Shown: positions 29,401-39,814, counted from the stretch's first letter. The stretch is 64,000 nucleotides of DNA from Chryseobacterium capnotolerans (GCF_021278965.1 NZ_CP065589.1:1617001-1681000); one strand, 5' to 3'. Program-made: numbers and translations. The notes: generated by a model not told the origin, from the letters alone.

Positions 29401-29632
29401 TGGTATTATAACCTGAAGGAGTTACAATAACCGGGTCCTGAGCTCCGGAAGGTTTCGAGACGAGGGTCCATAATGGATTTCCAACTGTACTTCCTCCCGG
29501 ACTTCCCGATAGATTGGCAGACGTGCCGCAAATGACGGCATTGGCTCCTGCATTAATGTTGCAGCTTTGTGCCGAAATCATCATATTACCTATGATGAGC
29601 AATATGAAGAAAAAGACGGTTTGTTTTTTCAT
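23455..29632 (-). CDS. Giant exported adhesin-like repeat protein, frameshifted
   Basis: The corrected product is about 2058 residues. It has a signal peptide (FFFILLIIGNMMISAQS), then immunoglobulin/PKD-like repeats such as GANAVICGTSANLSG and GSNQTLGMGASEASLNGNN, each closing with a TGLxSxGxYxFxW-type strand. Two nearly identical modules of about 420 residues follow (FWVKSDDAGAVAAAWKDHSA, then LAVKNGVTLNENYLSTAS and AWPKGLKNLYLVQS), then a diverged third (SYLAIKYGITLGQ). The C-terminus is VEGMMVYDTTNKCMKMYTL and WHCISTQACPD, not a classic type IX sorting domain. The frame breaks at an A run of seven (27387-27393) where six is expected: one reading gives ISQSIFFSSKAYN, the other restores ISQSIFSAVRPTT. 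Surface adhesion or matrix binding is inferred. Confidence 0.82.
25112..26378 (-). repeat. Tandem 1.26-kb coding repeat, copy 2
   Basis: This segment aligns with 26379-27643 at a constant offset of about 1264 bases, seen for example from the matching GCAGAGTGGTC blocks at 26297 and 27561. It encodes the second FWVKSDD...TFAGF module. Boundaries are approximate. Confidence 0.75.
26379..27643 (-). repeat. Tandem 1.26-kb coding repeat, copy 1
   Basis: First copy of the adhesin module, highly similar in DNA and protein to 25112-26378. The apparent frameshift at 27387-27393 lies inside this copy; the equivalent site in copy 2 has the intact frame (SIFSAVRPTT), which strongly supports the correction. 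Confidence 0.75.
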
Positions 29633-29663
29633 GATGTAATAGTTTTTAGCTGTATGTATTCAA

Positions 29664-30189
29664 TTAAGGCTTCCAAAAGGTCCAGACTTTGCCGTTGTAT
29701 ACGGCAAGTTGTCGTTTAACTGTATCATAAGCCATCATTCCGGGAGCGGGGTCAATGATGTTGAGGTGCGGACTGGCCACTTTGGGTAATATCATCGCCT
29801 TGTTGGGATCGGATAAAACCAATATCCCCGGAGTAGTGTCTGTGGCAGCGGCTGATCCGATGACTGATTTTGCAGTTGTAGACTCAGTTTTGCTGGTTTG
29901 GGCCGAAAGACTGGCTGTGCCGGTATTATCAATACTTAGATCAGTCCAGGTTCCGGTATCCTTCAGGTATTTTACTTTGTAGTCGGCAGTATCATAAATA
30001 AGGGTACCGTTGTTTGTAATGCCTGTTTTCGTTTCTACGTAGGGGGAGTATCAGTCCCCGGTTTTCTGTGTCTGCAAATTCCATGGAGACCGAAGTATTG
30101 GTTACTGTCGATTTCCCTATGGCAACCTGAGACTTTACAATGCCCGATACAGCAAGAAAAATTGCGATGGGCAGAAATTGTTTTTTCAT
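29664..30189 (-). CDS. Exported protein of the adhesin cluster, frameshifted
   Basis: The corrected product is about 174 residues. The signal peptide is MKKQFLPIAIFLAVSGIVKS, followed by QVAIGKSTVTNTSVSMEFAD and NRGLILP. The frame then breaks at five G (30042-30046, plus strand) where four gives YVETKTGITNNGTLIYDTAD and continues to PAPGMMAYDTVKRQLAVYNG, ending KVWTFWKP at 29664. The QVAIGK start and GMMAYD tail are shared with its neighbours. The adhesin begins 31 bases downstream, so the two are probably cotranscribed. Function unknown, exported. Confidence 0.7.
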
Positions 30190-30267
30190 GATTTTTTAAA
30201 TAGGTTTTTATATGATTTGAATGGAATATCTTCTTAGTTTCAGATCTATTAGGCATTTTTTATTGTT

Positions 30268-30831
30268 TTATGGATTTACAGGTAATGTTAATCCACTACA
30301 GCTTTTTCCTCCCATCGTGATGTTCACTGAAGTATTTCCTGAAGTAATAGGAATGCCATTGATACTATATATAAGGTTTCCGTTTCCTATACTGAAGTTT
30401 CCGGCTGCAAGAGTGAACGTAAGTCCATTCTGAATAAAGCTTTGTGCAGGATGGGTTCCTCCATTACCACCTGTGTAAGGAATGGTTAATGTACCATTAT
30501 AGGTTGCTCCTTGGATAGCTGTTGGGGTGAATGACGCGGAACCACAGGTAAATCCCGAAACAACTCCAGATACTGATTCCATACAATCTGACCACTTTGC
30601 CGGATTATCCTGATAGGCCTTTATACAGTGTTCAGATACATCATAGATCATCATGCCTGGCTGTGGATCGTTAATGGAATTGGTATTGGATACTCTGTTG
30701 AGGTAAAGAGCCTTATTGGCATCTCCCAAGTCAAGGTCTGAGCTTGAGTTTGGTGTAGCAGTGCCTATACCAACCTGACAGGAAGCGAAGCTCCCCATCA
30801 TGATGAGTATAAGCGTTATATATTTATTCAT
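30268..30831 (-). CDS. Exported surface protein with GMMxYD module
   Basis: A 187-residue protein with a signal peptide (YITLILIMMGSFASC, possibly a lipobox-like end), QVGIGTATPNSSSDLDLGDA, KALYLNRV, GMMIYDVSEHCIKAYQ and WSDC, then a repeat-like C-terminal part (ATYNGTLTIPYTGGNGGTHP, GGKSCSGLTLPV). Nearly the same modules, in the same order, form the first 200 residues of the next gene upstream, so this is a short paralogue of that protein. No catalytic motif is seen. Confidence 0.8.
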   Translation of the reverse strand: MNKYITLILIMMGSFASCQVGIGTATPNSSSDLDLGDANKALYLNRVSNTNSINDPQPGMMIYDVSEHCIKAYQDNPAKWSDCMESVSGVVSGFTCGSASFTPTAIQGATYNGTLTIPYTGGNGGTHPAQSFIQNGLTFTLAAGNFSIGNGNLIYSINGIPITSGNTSVNITMGGKSCSGLTLPVNP

Positions 30832-30943
30832 ATGATTAAATTATTTAGGTTTAGAACCGTTAAGCAGAAGAATAATCTATTTACACATGTTATACATGGT
30901 GGTGGAAAGTGCCTGCTTAACGACAGATGGATTTTAGCTTATT

Positions 30944-32848
30944 TTACTCCTTGATGCAACGTACAGATCTGGTATATTGTACTCTAGTGTCATCTGTAGC
31001 ACCACCATTTACAAATCTGGCAGCCCATATATGGGTTACAAAATTATTGTTATAAACTCCTGAGTCTCCTATGGAATAGTAACCGTAGCTATAGTCGTTA
31101 ATAGTAGGAGTGGTCACTTGCATAGCATCAGCATTGCTATGTCCGCCTCCTGTTAATTTCAATTTTGATGGGCTATTACTTGCATACATTTTACTACTTG
31201 CAACATTTTGTCCACCGGTAGCAGCCATTAATGCTGACCATTCTGCCTGTGAGGGTACTTTGAAACCTTGAGGGCATGGGTTGTTGGGAGAAGAAGCCAA
31301 CCATCTGCCTGCTCGTGCTGGTGTCGTCACTGTTGTCAATAACCAGTCACTGGAAGAAGTTGCTCCATATGCGTTTATTCTATTAGGAGTCGTAGGGCTC
31401 CATGTTGTTGCTTGTCCCTGAAGAGTTCCATATTTATATGTTGAGTCATAATATGAAGCGGGTGGATTGAAAGTAGGGTCAGGAGGACTAACATTTCTGA
31501 TTATGAGTTCATGTCCATCCGGTTTTCTGCCCCATTGAAAGAGGGAGCCCATGGCATTTTTATCTTTTGTTTCTGTTGCCTGTTGGGTAAGGTTAAAGTT
31601 GGGGTCATTAACATTGGCATAGTTTGCTCCGAGGTTATTGTTCAGCCACACTTTACCATCTTCTGCTGTTATGGGTAAGTAAAGGAAATTATGCTCATAT
31701 ACGCCATTGCTTATCTGCCCAAACATTCTGTCTGGTATTCCCGGTATATCGCGCAGTTCATAAGTAGTGAGATTCCCTGCTGAATTGTATGGATATTGGA
31801 AGGTTCCTAACAATATACCCAGATAATCATTTCCTATCCCTGCATTGATGTCTAACTTTTTGGCAAGTAAATCATTCCCAACGGTTTTTATGGTAGCTGC
31901 AATGCTGTTATTGGCAGTTGTAAGGGCTTGCGATGCCCAGGATAATGTTACCTGTGTTGCTACACCATTCTCTGTGAGATTTGCCGGAACGGTAATGGTA
32001 TTGCTCCATGCTGACACAGTGCCTCCACTCCCCGTAACAGTAGCCGGGATATATACTGTAGTGCCTGTAGTGGTTATACTTCCCTGTACATCCACTGGAA
32101 CGTCTGCAGTTCCGTCAGCAGCTACAGGTCTTGTTGTACTTGCAGGCGTTGTAGGTACTGTATAAGGTAAGTAATCACTGTCTAGTATAGATGCTACCCA
32201 ATATATTTGGTTTTTTGATAATGTAACGGTTCCAGGCAATATACCTCCAGGATTACCTGTTGCGGGATTTACTGTAAGGGATATAGCATTGACTCCTGAG
32301 CAGCTTTGTCCGCCAATAGTAATGTTAACCGGAGTCGTTCCAGCTGTGATAGGAATTCCCGTAACATGATATACCACATTACCATCTCCGTTGGCAAAAA
32401 CTCCTAATGGAAGGTCAAACGTAAGTCCTTTTACTGTAGTGGTTTGTGACGGATATATTCCGCCATTACCACCAGTATAAGGAATGGTTAATGTTCCACT
32501 ATAAGTCTGTCCGACAGTGGCAAAGCTTGGAGTGAAATACGCACTGGCACAATTAAGGCTGGTAACAGATCCGGTAAGTCCTCCGTTTCCAACAATGCAC
32601 CCTGACCATCCCGCAGGATTACCTTGGTAGGCTTTTACACATTTATCATTAAGGTCATAGATAAGCATTCCTGATTGCGGATCAGTAATAATCGAAGGAT
32701 TGGCTACTCTGTTTAGATAGAGGGCTTTATTGGTAGAAGCAAGTTCCAGAGAAGCGCTGGGGTGCGGGTTGGGAGTATTGATGCCTACTTGTCCAAAAAT
32801 AGTTGCACTTATAAGAGATGCTGTTAATAAAATTGGTTTTTTTTTCAT
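30944..32848 (-). CDS. Exported protein with FISUMP (Fibrobacter paralogous) C-terminal domain
   Basis: A 634-residue protein. Signal peptide then QVGINTPNPHPSASLELAS, KALYLNRV, GMLIYDLNDKCVKAYQGNPA and YSGTLTIPYTGGNGG, the same modules as in the neighbouring 187-residue protein. The last 250 residues are a FISUMP-type domain: WLNNNLGANYANVND, GSLFQWGRKPDGHE, NPCPQGFKVPSQAEWSALM and terminal SVRCIKE. Such domains are extracellular and of unknown activity. It lies upstream of the other exported genes on the same strand and is probably part of one surface locus. Confidence 0.85.
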   Translation of the reverse strand: MKKKPILLTASLISATIFGQVGINTPNPHPSASLELASTNKALYLNRVANPSIITDPQSGMLIYDLNDKCVKAYQGNPAGWSGCIVGNGGLTGSVTSLNCASAYFTPSFATVGQTYSGTLTIPYTGGNGGIYPSQTTTVKGLTFDLPLGVFANGDGNVVYHVTGIPITAGTTPVNITIGGQSCSGVNAISLTVNPATGNPGGILPGTVTLSKNQIYWVASILDSDYLPYTVPTTPASTTRPVAADGTADVPVDVQGSITTTGTTVYIPATVTGSGGTVSAWSNTITVPANLTENGVATQVTLSWASQALTTANNSIAATIKTVGNDLLAKKLDINAGIGNDYLGILLGTFQYPYNSAGNLTTYELRDIPGIPDRMFGQISNGVYEHNFLYLPITAEDGKVWLNNNLGANYANVNDPNFNLTQQATETKDKNAMGSLFQWGRKPDGHELIIRNVSPPDPTFNPPASYYDSTYKYGTLQGQATTWSPTTPNRINAYGATSSSDWLLTTVTTPARAGRWLASSPNNPCPQGFKVPSQAEWSALMAATGGQNVASSKMYASNSPSKLKLTGGGHSNADAMQVTTPTINDYSYGYYSIGDSGVYNNNFVTHIWAARFVNGGATDDTRVQYTRSVRCIKE

Positions 32849-33228
32849 TTTAAAAGGTTTTTTAAGTTTAAAATCAGGATGAAACCTGAGGGGTATTCAT
32901 TCAAGAGGTTTGTGTAAGGATGAGGCTTATAGTTCCGTTGCTTTATAATCTCTACCCAAATGGTTATATGAGGTGATATTCTTGAGGATATCCAGTGGAT
33001 TGAAGGATTTAAAAATGCTATCTAAGGCCAATTTTGTATAGTTTTCCCAATTGCAACCTGTGATTTTATAAGGGGAACTTTGTAAAGGGGCGCTGTTAAT
33101 GAGACTTTGCTTATGAATCTTGTGCCTGATTTAATAAATAGTACAGCCTGTTCGCATCAGGTAAACCTGGCAAATAAGGATGAATTAGGGTAAATTTTTC
33201 ATTGAATAAAGGCTGCTTGATACCTAAA
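32849..33228. other. Intergenic region, no feature identified
   Basis: About 380 bases between two leftward genes. It presumably contains the promoter of the FISUMP gene. A second open frame here overlaps the end of the upstream gene in another register, but it has no independent support. Confidence 0.35.
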
Positions 33229-33831
33229 TTAAATGAGCGGAAAAATGGAATGAATCTGAGGGGGAGGACGGTTGAAGTTTTGAGAAAAACTAAGATGAGA
33301 AAACCCATGATTTTTATGGATTTTATTCAGATAAATATCCAGCAAATGGAATAAAACAGATGTTTTGCTTTCAGGCTTAAGCAGAAGGAATTTCATCATG
33401 TGTTGTGGCCTGATAATTTGCTTTTCATTCTCAGAAAGCGCCAATAAAGATTTTTCTGATTGGCTATCTCTACTGAAAATTAATATGGTTTTATGACTGT
33501 TTTTAATAGGCTGAGAAAGGTTCACCTCTTTCTTTTGCTTTCTTTTGCTGGATATGAATGTGCTTTTTCTTTTGAAAACCTTCTTTATTTTTTCCTTTTT
33601 TGGATGGGAAACATATATTTGTTCCATACCTGAAACTATGGTGCCCTCTGATATAACAATAGCGGTTGATATATTTGGAGCCTCTAATGAAGGGGATTCG
33701 CCATGGTTACAAACAGCCTGTATGATCTGAAAATTGATCAGCAGTAAGACGAATAAGAAAAATCTCCTCCCTCCAAATGAATGCAGAGAGAAGAGTTGGT
33801 TCATCATGTTATTTTCAGAATCGGTTTTCAT
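33229..33831 (-). CDS. Hypothetical exported or membrane-anchored protein
   Basis: A 200-residue protein of unknown family. A hydrophobic segment (RRFFLFVLLLINFQIIQAV) near the N-terminus, after a Met-Met at residues 9-10, suggests a signal peptide, with MMNQLFSL a possible alternative start. The rest is Lys/Ser rich and basic (KKEKIKKVFKRKSTF). It is first in the leftward surface-protein block and divergent from the TPR/AraC regulator gene. No motif gives a function. Confidence 0.55.
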   Translation of the reverse strand: MKTDSENNMMNQLFSLHSFGGRRFFLFVLLLINFQIIQAVCNHGESPSLEAPNISTAIVISEGTIVSGMEQIYVSHPKKEKIKKVFKRKSTFISSKRKQKKEVNLSQPIKNSHKTILIFSRDSQSEKSLLALSENEKQIIRPQHMMKFLLLKPESKTSVLFHLLDIYLNKIHKNHGFSHLSFSQNFNRPPPQIHSIFPLI

Positions 33832-34240
33832 TTTGATGCAATATTATGACTGCCATAATCTCTGTACAAGTCTGATACATGAATAATTCGGAAAGTTTCA
33901 TGTACTGTTTAATCTGTTTTACAAATTTGCTATACTGTAAATCAGTTAGTTGCATGATGTTAATGTATTTTAATAAAATTTAAAAAATCCCAATTAGGTA
34001 TTTGAATTTTTGGGGTATATATTTCATTAAATTTGCGCAAATGATAAATATAAATAAGGTTTGTTGTTAAAAAGAATCAACCTTATGAAGAGTAATGAAT
34101 CATTGAATTTTAAGGTTGATAATTATTAATATTTAAAATAAAAAATAGAGTAATAATTGCATTGAAGTTTCCTTAAGCTCATATTGAGATTAGATTACTG
34201 ATAATGTTATTATCATAAATACTAGTTAAAACTTACTGAA
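33832..34240. other. Divergent promoter region between surface-protein block and TPR/AraC genes
   Basis: About 410 bases of very AT-rich DNA separating a leftward and a rightward gene. Apart from the promoter-like elements at 34001-34035 nothing specific was recognised. Confidence 0.45.
34001..34035 (+). promoter_or_regulatory. Candidate promoter for the first TPR/AraC gene
   Basis: TTTG at 34001-34004 and TAAATTTG at 34028-34035 are separated by 23 bases, the upper limit of the usual spacing. This would give a 5' untranslated leader of about 200 bases before the ATG at 34241. Confidence 0.4.
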
Positions 34241-35877
34241 ATGAAGAAAATTTATTTACTTTTTATCCTTTTGTCTTTTTATGGAGCATTGGCCCAAAAT
34301 GCAAAACCTCTGAATTCTGGATCCATGACAAAAGAGGTGATTATTGGGAAGTTGAAATATATCAAAGAGAATACTTCCCTAAATCCAAAACAAGAGGAAG
34401 CTGTATTGCTGCAACTTAAATTCGAATCAGAAAAAATAAAGTTTGAAGAAGGGGTTTTATTAAGTAGTGATTATTTAATGGCAACATATAGTGAACAAGA
34501 TAAAAATAAGGAGATTGTTGCCCTGGGAAATGAGCTGAAGAAAATAATTAAAGATAGAAAAGATGACCCTACAGGGGTTATATCCAGTATATATAGAAAG
34601 AATGCATTGGCTTTAATGTATCTGGGCCTCGATAGTGATAGTAAAAGGGATGTGGAAACAGCCATTGAATTTGCAAAAACAATAAAGAATCCTGATCGGA
34701 AATACTTGAGACAGACTCAATGCTATATGGACCTGCATTCTTATTATGCCAGTATGAATCATCAATTTGAAAAAAAAATATACAAAGATTCAACTTTATA
34801 CTATCTTAATAAGTCTTTGGATGCCGGACAAAAAATAAAAGATAATAACGGAGAAATATCGAATAAGATTAAGTATAATGAAGTTATTTTTATTTACATA
34901 CGACTCGGTATATTCTATCTTGAATATTCTGATGAAAAAGGAAATCTTGGATTGGCTGAAAAAAATCTTCTGAAAGCAGAAAAACTCCAGGAAGAAACAA
35001 ATGGTTTGCCTATCCGTTCACAAACCACGCTTTTTAATCAGCTGAGCTGGCTGTATATGGAAAAGAAGGAATACCAGAAGTCTATTGATTATGCAAATCG
35101 TTCATTGCAATTGGAAAAACAGCAAAGCCGTCCTTCTTCAAGAGTGGAATCTTTTGAATTCCTTGCCACCTGTTATATGGAAATTGGAGAGAAGGAAAAA
35201 TCTAAATATTATATGAGGCAATATACCAACCTTAAAGATAGTATAACGATTACAGGGAGAACAAATGCCAATACTACAATAAAGAAAATGGTTGCAGAAG
35301 TAGATAACGGGCATAAGGAAAATTCAAAAAAACAGTTGATGATCATTGGTATTCTCATTCTTATGGCAACAGTGGTTACTATTATCCTTTGGAGAAGAAA
35401 AAAAGGATCATTCATAAGAAATATGAGGAATTGATTACTAAGATCAATGATGAAAAGAAAGCGTCAGAACCGTTACCAGATATTAAAGATAATGAATCGA
35501 AGTCATCAGTTGTGATCACAGACGAAACAGTAAAATCACTACTGCCTAAGCTTGAAAAATTCGAAAATTCAGATAAATACCTTCGTAAGGACTTAAGCCT
35601 TAGTTGGATGGCTAATCATCTTAATACCAATCCAAAATACCTTTCTGAGGTCATTAAAGGGTATAGAAATCATAATTTCACCAGTTATATCAATGAACTC
35701 CGCATTAATTATATCATCAGGAAACTCTATGAAAACCCAATCTACAGGGAATATAAGATAACTTATCTGGCGGAAGAATGTGGCTACACAACGCCACGTG
35801 TATTTGTGAATGCTTTCAAAAAAGAAACAGGTTTTACCCCTTCTTATTTTGTGGAACAATTGAAAGCTTCTGCATAA
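34241..35877 (+). CDS. TPR-membrane-AraC regulator, frameshifted
   Basis: The corrected product is about 545 residues: signal/anchor (IYLLFILLSFYGALAQN), TPR-like helical repeats across about 330 residues, one transmembrane segment (LMIIGILILMATVVTIIL), a basic linker, and a C-terminal AraC-type HTH pair (LRKDLSLSWMANHLNTNPKY and YLAEECGYTTPRVFVNAFKK). The periplasmic TPR part would sense, and the cytoplasmic HTH would bind DNA, a layout common in flavobacteria. The frame breaks just after the membrane segment at an A run of seven (35398-35404); eight restores RRKKRIIHKKYEELI. The target may be the divergent surface-protein block. Confidence 0.85.
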
Positions 35878-35999
35878 TGATCAATTTATTTACCATCAGC
35901 TCCAGGAGTCTTGATAATAAGTATTTTTTGATGTTTGAGTAGTTTGATTATTAGTGTTTTAAATTAAATAATTGCTAACTTATTATAACATATCATTTT

Positions 36000-37681
36000 A
36001 TGAATGAAAAATTATATTTGCAAATATTCTTGTTGATTTGTTCAGACAGTAAAAGTTTCTTTCAAAGATTACAGACTGTTTTTATCTCTCTGTTGTGTCT
36101 CTTATGTTTCTCCATGATCCATGCAGGAAAAATTTTATGTCCTGGAAATGAAAAGATAGATCAATTAATAGATCAGGCAATTTCTCTTAATAACAACGGA
36201 AAAGCTAAAGAAGCTCTTGGACTCCTTCAAAAGGCTAATGAACTTGCCAATACTATGAAATGTGAGAAAGGAGAACTGGAAGCAACAAAAAATATAATGT
36301 TAATTTATTCTCAGGATTATGATTATAAAAAAGCTTTGAAAATATCAAACAGAGCTATAAATGTAGCCGTTAATCAGAAAGATTATGAAACACTATCCAC
36401 TTTATATAATAAAAGAGCAATACTATACGAAAATTTGGGGCTATATGGTGAGAGCCTGAAAGAATATGAAACGGCTCTAAAATATGCGCAGTTGATTTCT
36501 GAAGCAGATCATAAGCATTATCAGACGTCTTTGGTTTATTATAATTTTGCTCCATATTATCAAGGACGATCAGATGAAAAAGTACTGTATTATCTTGATA
36601 AAAGTAGGGAAGAGGCTCTGAAAATAAGCGATACCAGTAAAGAGGTTCCTTTAGACAAAAAAATTGATATGCTGGTATCAGTAAATATGAACCTGGGAAT
36701 TCATTACAGAGACTCCAGAAATAAAGGAAGGAATATCAAGTTGTCTGAATTCCATTTTATGGAAGCTCTTAAACAACTTGATTTAATTAAAGGAGAAGTA
36801 AATCCTGAGACAAAAATAGACTTATATCAGGCACTTCAAGAGTTTTATCATCTGAAAAAAGATTATAGGAAAGCTATAGAATATGGAGATAATATGCTGG
36901 TTTTGGAAAAGTCTAACAGCATGCCTTATAATAGAAGAGTCGGATATATGGTATTGGCAAAATCTTACCTGGGAATTGGAGATAATACAACTTCACAAAA
37001 ATACCTTGATCTTTTTCAAAATTGAATGACAGTATTATTTCCGCAGAAAAAGATGCTGTGGAAGCTCCTGTTAAAAAGGTGATCTCAGAGACTAAGATTG
37101 CCGGAGATAAAAAGATAAAAACAATTGTTCTTATCTCTTTTATTGTTCTTGTTTTTATAACTTCAGGCATGCTGATATACCGAAGAAGAAGCAATAAGAT
37201 GATCCGTAAAAAATATGATGATCTGATCGTTAAAATGAATCTTGAAAATCAGAACAGTACAAGAGAACCAGTACAAGAGAAGACTACCGAAAATAATGCA
37301 ATAAAATCCTCTATTACCATTACAGACGAAACCATAAAGGCGCTGCTTCTTAAACTTGAAAAATTTGAAGGCTCAAAGAAGTTTCTTCGTAAGGATCTGA
37401 GCCTTAGTTGGATGGCGAATAGCTTGGGAACCAATCCGAAATATCTGTCGGAAGTCATTAAGATTTATAAAAATCATAGTTTTACAAGCTACATTAATGA
37501 ACTTCGCGTCAACTATGCTATTAAGATGCTTTATGACAACCCGGTTTACAGAGAGTATAAGATTGCTTCCCTCGCAGAAGAGTGCGGGTATGTAACACCA
37601 AGGGTTTTTGTTAATGCTTTCAAACAGCAAACAGGGTTTACACCTTCTTATTTTGTGGAACAATTGAAAGTGGTAGTATGA
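36000..37681 (+). CDS. TPR-membrane-AraC regulator, second paralogue, frameshifted
   Basis: The corrected product is about 560 residues, a paralogue of the gene upstream with the same order: hydrophobic N-terminus, TPR repeats (QAISLNNNGKAKEALGLLQK), transmembrane segment (IVLISFIVLVFITSGMLIY), and HTH pair (LRKDLSLSWMANSLGTNPKY and SLAEECGYVTPRVFVNAFKQ). The last 120 residues are highly similar between the two. The break is at four A (37018-37021); five gives YLDLFQKLNDSIISAEKD. Start could be 36000 or a slightly later Met before the hydrophobic segment. It probably arose by tandem duplication. Confidence 0.83.
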
Positions 37682-37751
37682 TTTTTATTGTAATTTAAAC
37701 AAGCTAGTCTGCTAAAAAGAAACGTTCTTATACAATATTTAAGCTATAATA

Positions 37752-37784
37752 ATGCGAAACGCTATAAGGGTTTCGTATTTTTTT
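37752..37784 (+). terminator. Intrinsic terminator after the second TPR/AraC gene
   Basis: ATGCGAAAC (37752-37760) pairs with GTTTCGTAT (37770-37778) with one G-T pair, followed by a run of seven T. Confidence 0.8.
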
Positions 37785-37998
37785 ATAATAGTTAACTGTG
37801 TTTTTAATGTAAGTATTTAGTAATTAAAGTATTTGATTTCTGTGATAGATGGAATAATTCAGAAATTGTCATATATACTATTTATTGTAAAGGTAGGTTT
37901 ATCGTAATCATATAGTTTATTCATCATCAGGCCATATTTCGTTTCGAAATAGGCTGCACTAATACACGGTACAGCTTTTATTTACATATAAATGATGA

Positions 37999-38196
37999 AA
38001 GAATACTCCATCTTTTTCAAATTACGATTCCCATCATCATTACTTTAACCTTATAAAAGAAATATTGGTAAAAGAAGAGGTGGCCATAGCTGAAATTGCG
38101 AGAAAGTTCACTTATGATCCTTCTGAATTTTCAAAATTCTTCAAAAAACGGACAGGACAAACGCCGGGTAATTTCCGCAAACAGTACAAATACTAA
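37999..38196 (+). pseudogene. AraC-type HTH remnant
   Basis: A short open stretch without a start codon encodes YFNLIKEILVKEEVAIAEIA, RKFTYDPSEFSKFFKKRTGQ and TPGNFRKQYKY before a stop at 38194-38196. This is the second HTH and C-terminal signature of an AraC regulator (SEFSKFFKKRTGQTPGNFR). In-frame TGA codons lie just upstream at 37993-37998, and further AraC-like text appears in another register. The rest of the gene is missing, so this is a decayed copy. Confidence 0.65.
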
Positions 38197-38813
38197 AATT
38201 TATTCTAGTTGATGAAAACAGCTTGAAACTATTTTATAAGCCAAGTAAGATAATTAAGAAAAAGTTTATGTTTTGTTAAACCAGTATAAAAACAAAATCC
38301 CCGAATGACTTCGAGGATAAAAACTAATAACCATGAAAACTCAAATTAAACATGAGAATCGGTTGCAAATTTAATACAAATTATGTTATTAGGCAATTGT
38401 AGATATCAATAAGTTCTATTGTAAATTTCATTTGCTTTTTAAATTATTAGTTCATATTGGTAAAATGGAAATTAAGATATATTAATATTACCTATTCTTT
38501 AAATTTAATATTGTATAATGGGGATAATATAATAAAATTTTTATTTTTAATAAGATTGAGAAAAATAATTATTGTTGTATAAGTATAGTTGATTATTATA
38601 CAAAAATTTTCAACTGAGATTCCTTTAGAAAAGACTCTGGCTGATAATGGGTTTATTTTGAAAGGAATAATAGTTATAACGGCAGGATATAAGAAAACCT
38701 GTAGGAAATTACTTAATCAATGATAAGATTGAATAAGAAATAATACCAATTATATTCAAATATAATATGGCCTGGAAGTTTTCAAAGCTTCCAGGCTTAT
38801 TTGATTGTTTCAA
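38197..38813. other. Gene-poor AT-rich region
   Basis: No ORF above about 15 codons is convincing. A hairpin near the right end (38770-38796) may terminate a short transcript. The region together with the flanking AraC remnant and small ORFs looks like degenerating DNA. Confidence 0.4.
38770..38796 (+). terminator. Hairpin, possible terminator
   Basis: GCCTGGAAG (38770-38778) pairs perfectly with CTTCCAGGC (38788-38796), followed by TTATTTGATTG. No gene is identified immediately upstream, so it could belong to an untranslated RNA or a decayed gene. Confidence 0.5.
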
Positions 38814-38963
38814 ATGATTTCAGTGGTGAAATTCAGTGAAAATTCTCCGGTAAAAATTTTTTATTTCATAGGAAAGTATAAGCTATCCAATGATGAAGAT
38901 AAATTGATAAAGATTGAGCTCAAAAGAGATGGCATCAATGAAGAATCAAGTGCAAAAAATTAA
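38814..38963 (+). CDS. Small hypothetical ORF, possibly a gene fragment
   Basis: A 49-codon frame starting MISVVKFSENSPVKIFYFIG and ending in INEESSAKN. The sequence looks protein-like (charged, DEDKLIKIELKRDG) but has no recognised family, and its stop overlaps that of the convergent 119-residue gene. It may be the tail of a decayed gene. Confidence 0.25.
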   Translation: MISVVKFSENSPVKIFYFIGKYKLSNDEDKLIKIELKRDGINEESSAKN

Positions 38964-39319
38964 TTAAGATTATAGTTTGCAATAACCAGGCTCAATATAA
39001 AATGTACATAATTCTGATCCGTTTCCTGCCTGTTGATCAGCTTATTTTTATATTCGTAAGAATTTAATGCCTGTGTTAATCTTTGATACGTATCAAAGTT
39101 GTCATCTTTAATTTTCACCCTTATATTACCATCTTTCCGGTTAATAAGTTGATTGTCTAAAGTTCTTACTTTAAATAAAACATTAGATAGTTTCGGACGG
39201 AAATTCATTGCCCCAATATATCTTTCAACAATATTGATTTTGAAGGTATCAAATATGATGTTGTGAAAAACAATTTTAGAGTTAGGCTCCTGAGTATTGA
39301 GCTCGAGCTTATAATTCAT
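38960..39319 (-). CDS. Hypothetical protein, 119 residues
   Basis: No family recognised. It is a soluble, Asn/Lys-rich protein (YKLELNTQEPNSKIVFHNII) without a signal peptide or membrane segment. It stands alone in a gene-poor zone, with no operon partner. Coding potential is plausible from its regular amino-acid composition and complete ATG start, but there is no motif to support a role. Confidence 0.45.
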   Translation of the reverse strand: MNYKLELNTQEPNSKIVFHNIIFDTFKINIVERYIGAMNFRPKLSNVLFKVRTLDNQLINRKDGNIRVKIKDDNFDTYQRLTQALNSYEYKNKLINRQETDQNYVHFILSLVIANYNLN

Positions 39320-39814
39320 TATAATTTAAATTTTAGTAAAAATAGGCTTCATTATACCAAATAATATTGCCTTGTTAATAGATCATTCCCATAATCATGA
39401 TAATACATTATCTGTGATTGAAATGAATGAGTAAAGATAAAGTTTTTTATTGAAAAAAAAAGTATGAGAAGATTAATATAATGGATTAATACCTACTTGA
39501 GATTTATGGTAAAGCTATCAAATATACTATTGCAAGGGCATTTTAAAATTATTTTTAGAATTTAAATATTTCACTTCAAAGAAAATATTTAAACTTATAG
39601 TTCATGTTGTACTCTCAAAATACTCAAAAACTAATAAATTTGCATAGGTATACGCTGCAAAAAATGAAGAACACTGATATTCCATTAATTTAAAGGGATG
39701 TTTAGAGATAAATGGATATTTCTATTTGCTGATTGTGACCTTTTACATCAGTTTCAGCATCCTGATCTTATAATTCCTTCTTTATCAATAATAGACCAGT
39801 AATTGAAATAAAAA
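39320..39814. other. Intergenic region, no feature identified
   Basis: About 500 bases of AT-rich sequence with many stops in all frames. It contains at least the promoter of the 119-residue gene reading left, but no consensus box was clear. Confidence 0.35.

Noticed and set aside
33111-33308. Leftward 65-codon frame overlapping the end of the 200-residue protein
   Set aside because: Could be a frame-shifted tail of that gene, but nothing in the sequence decides it.
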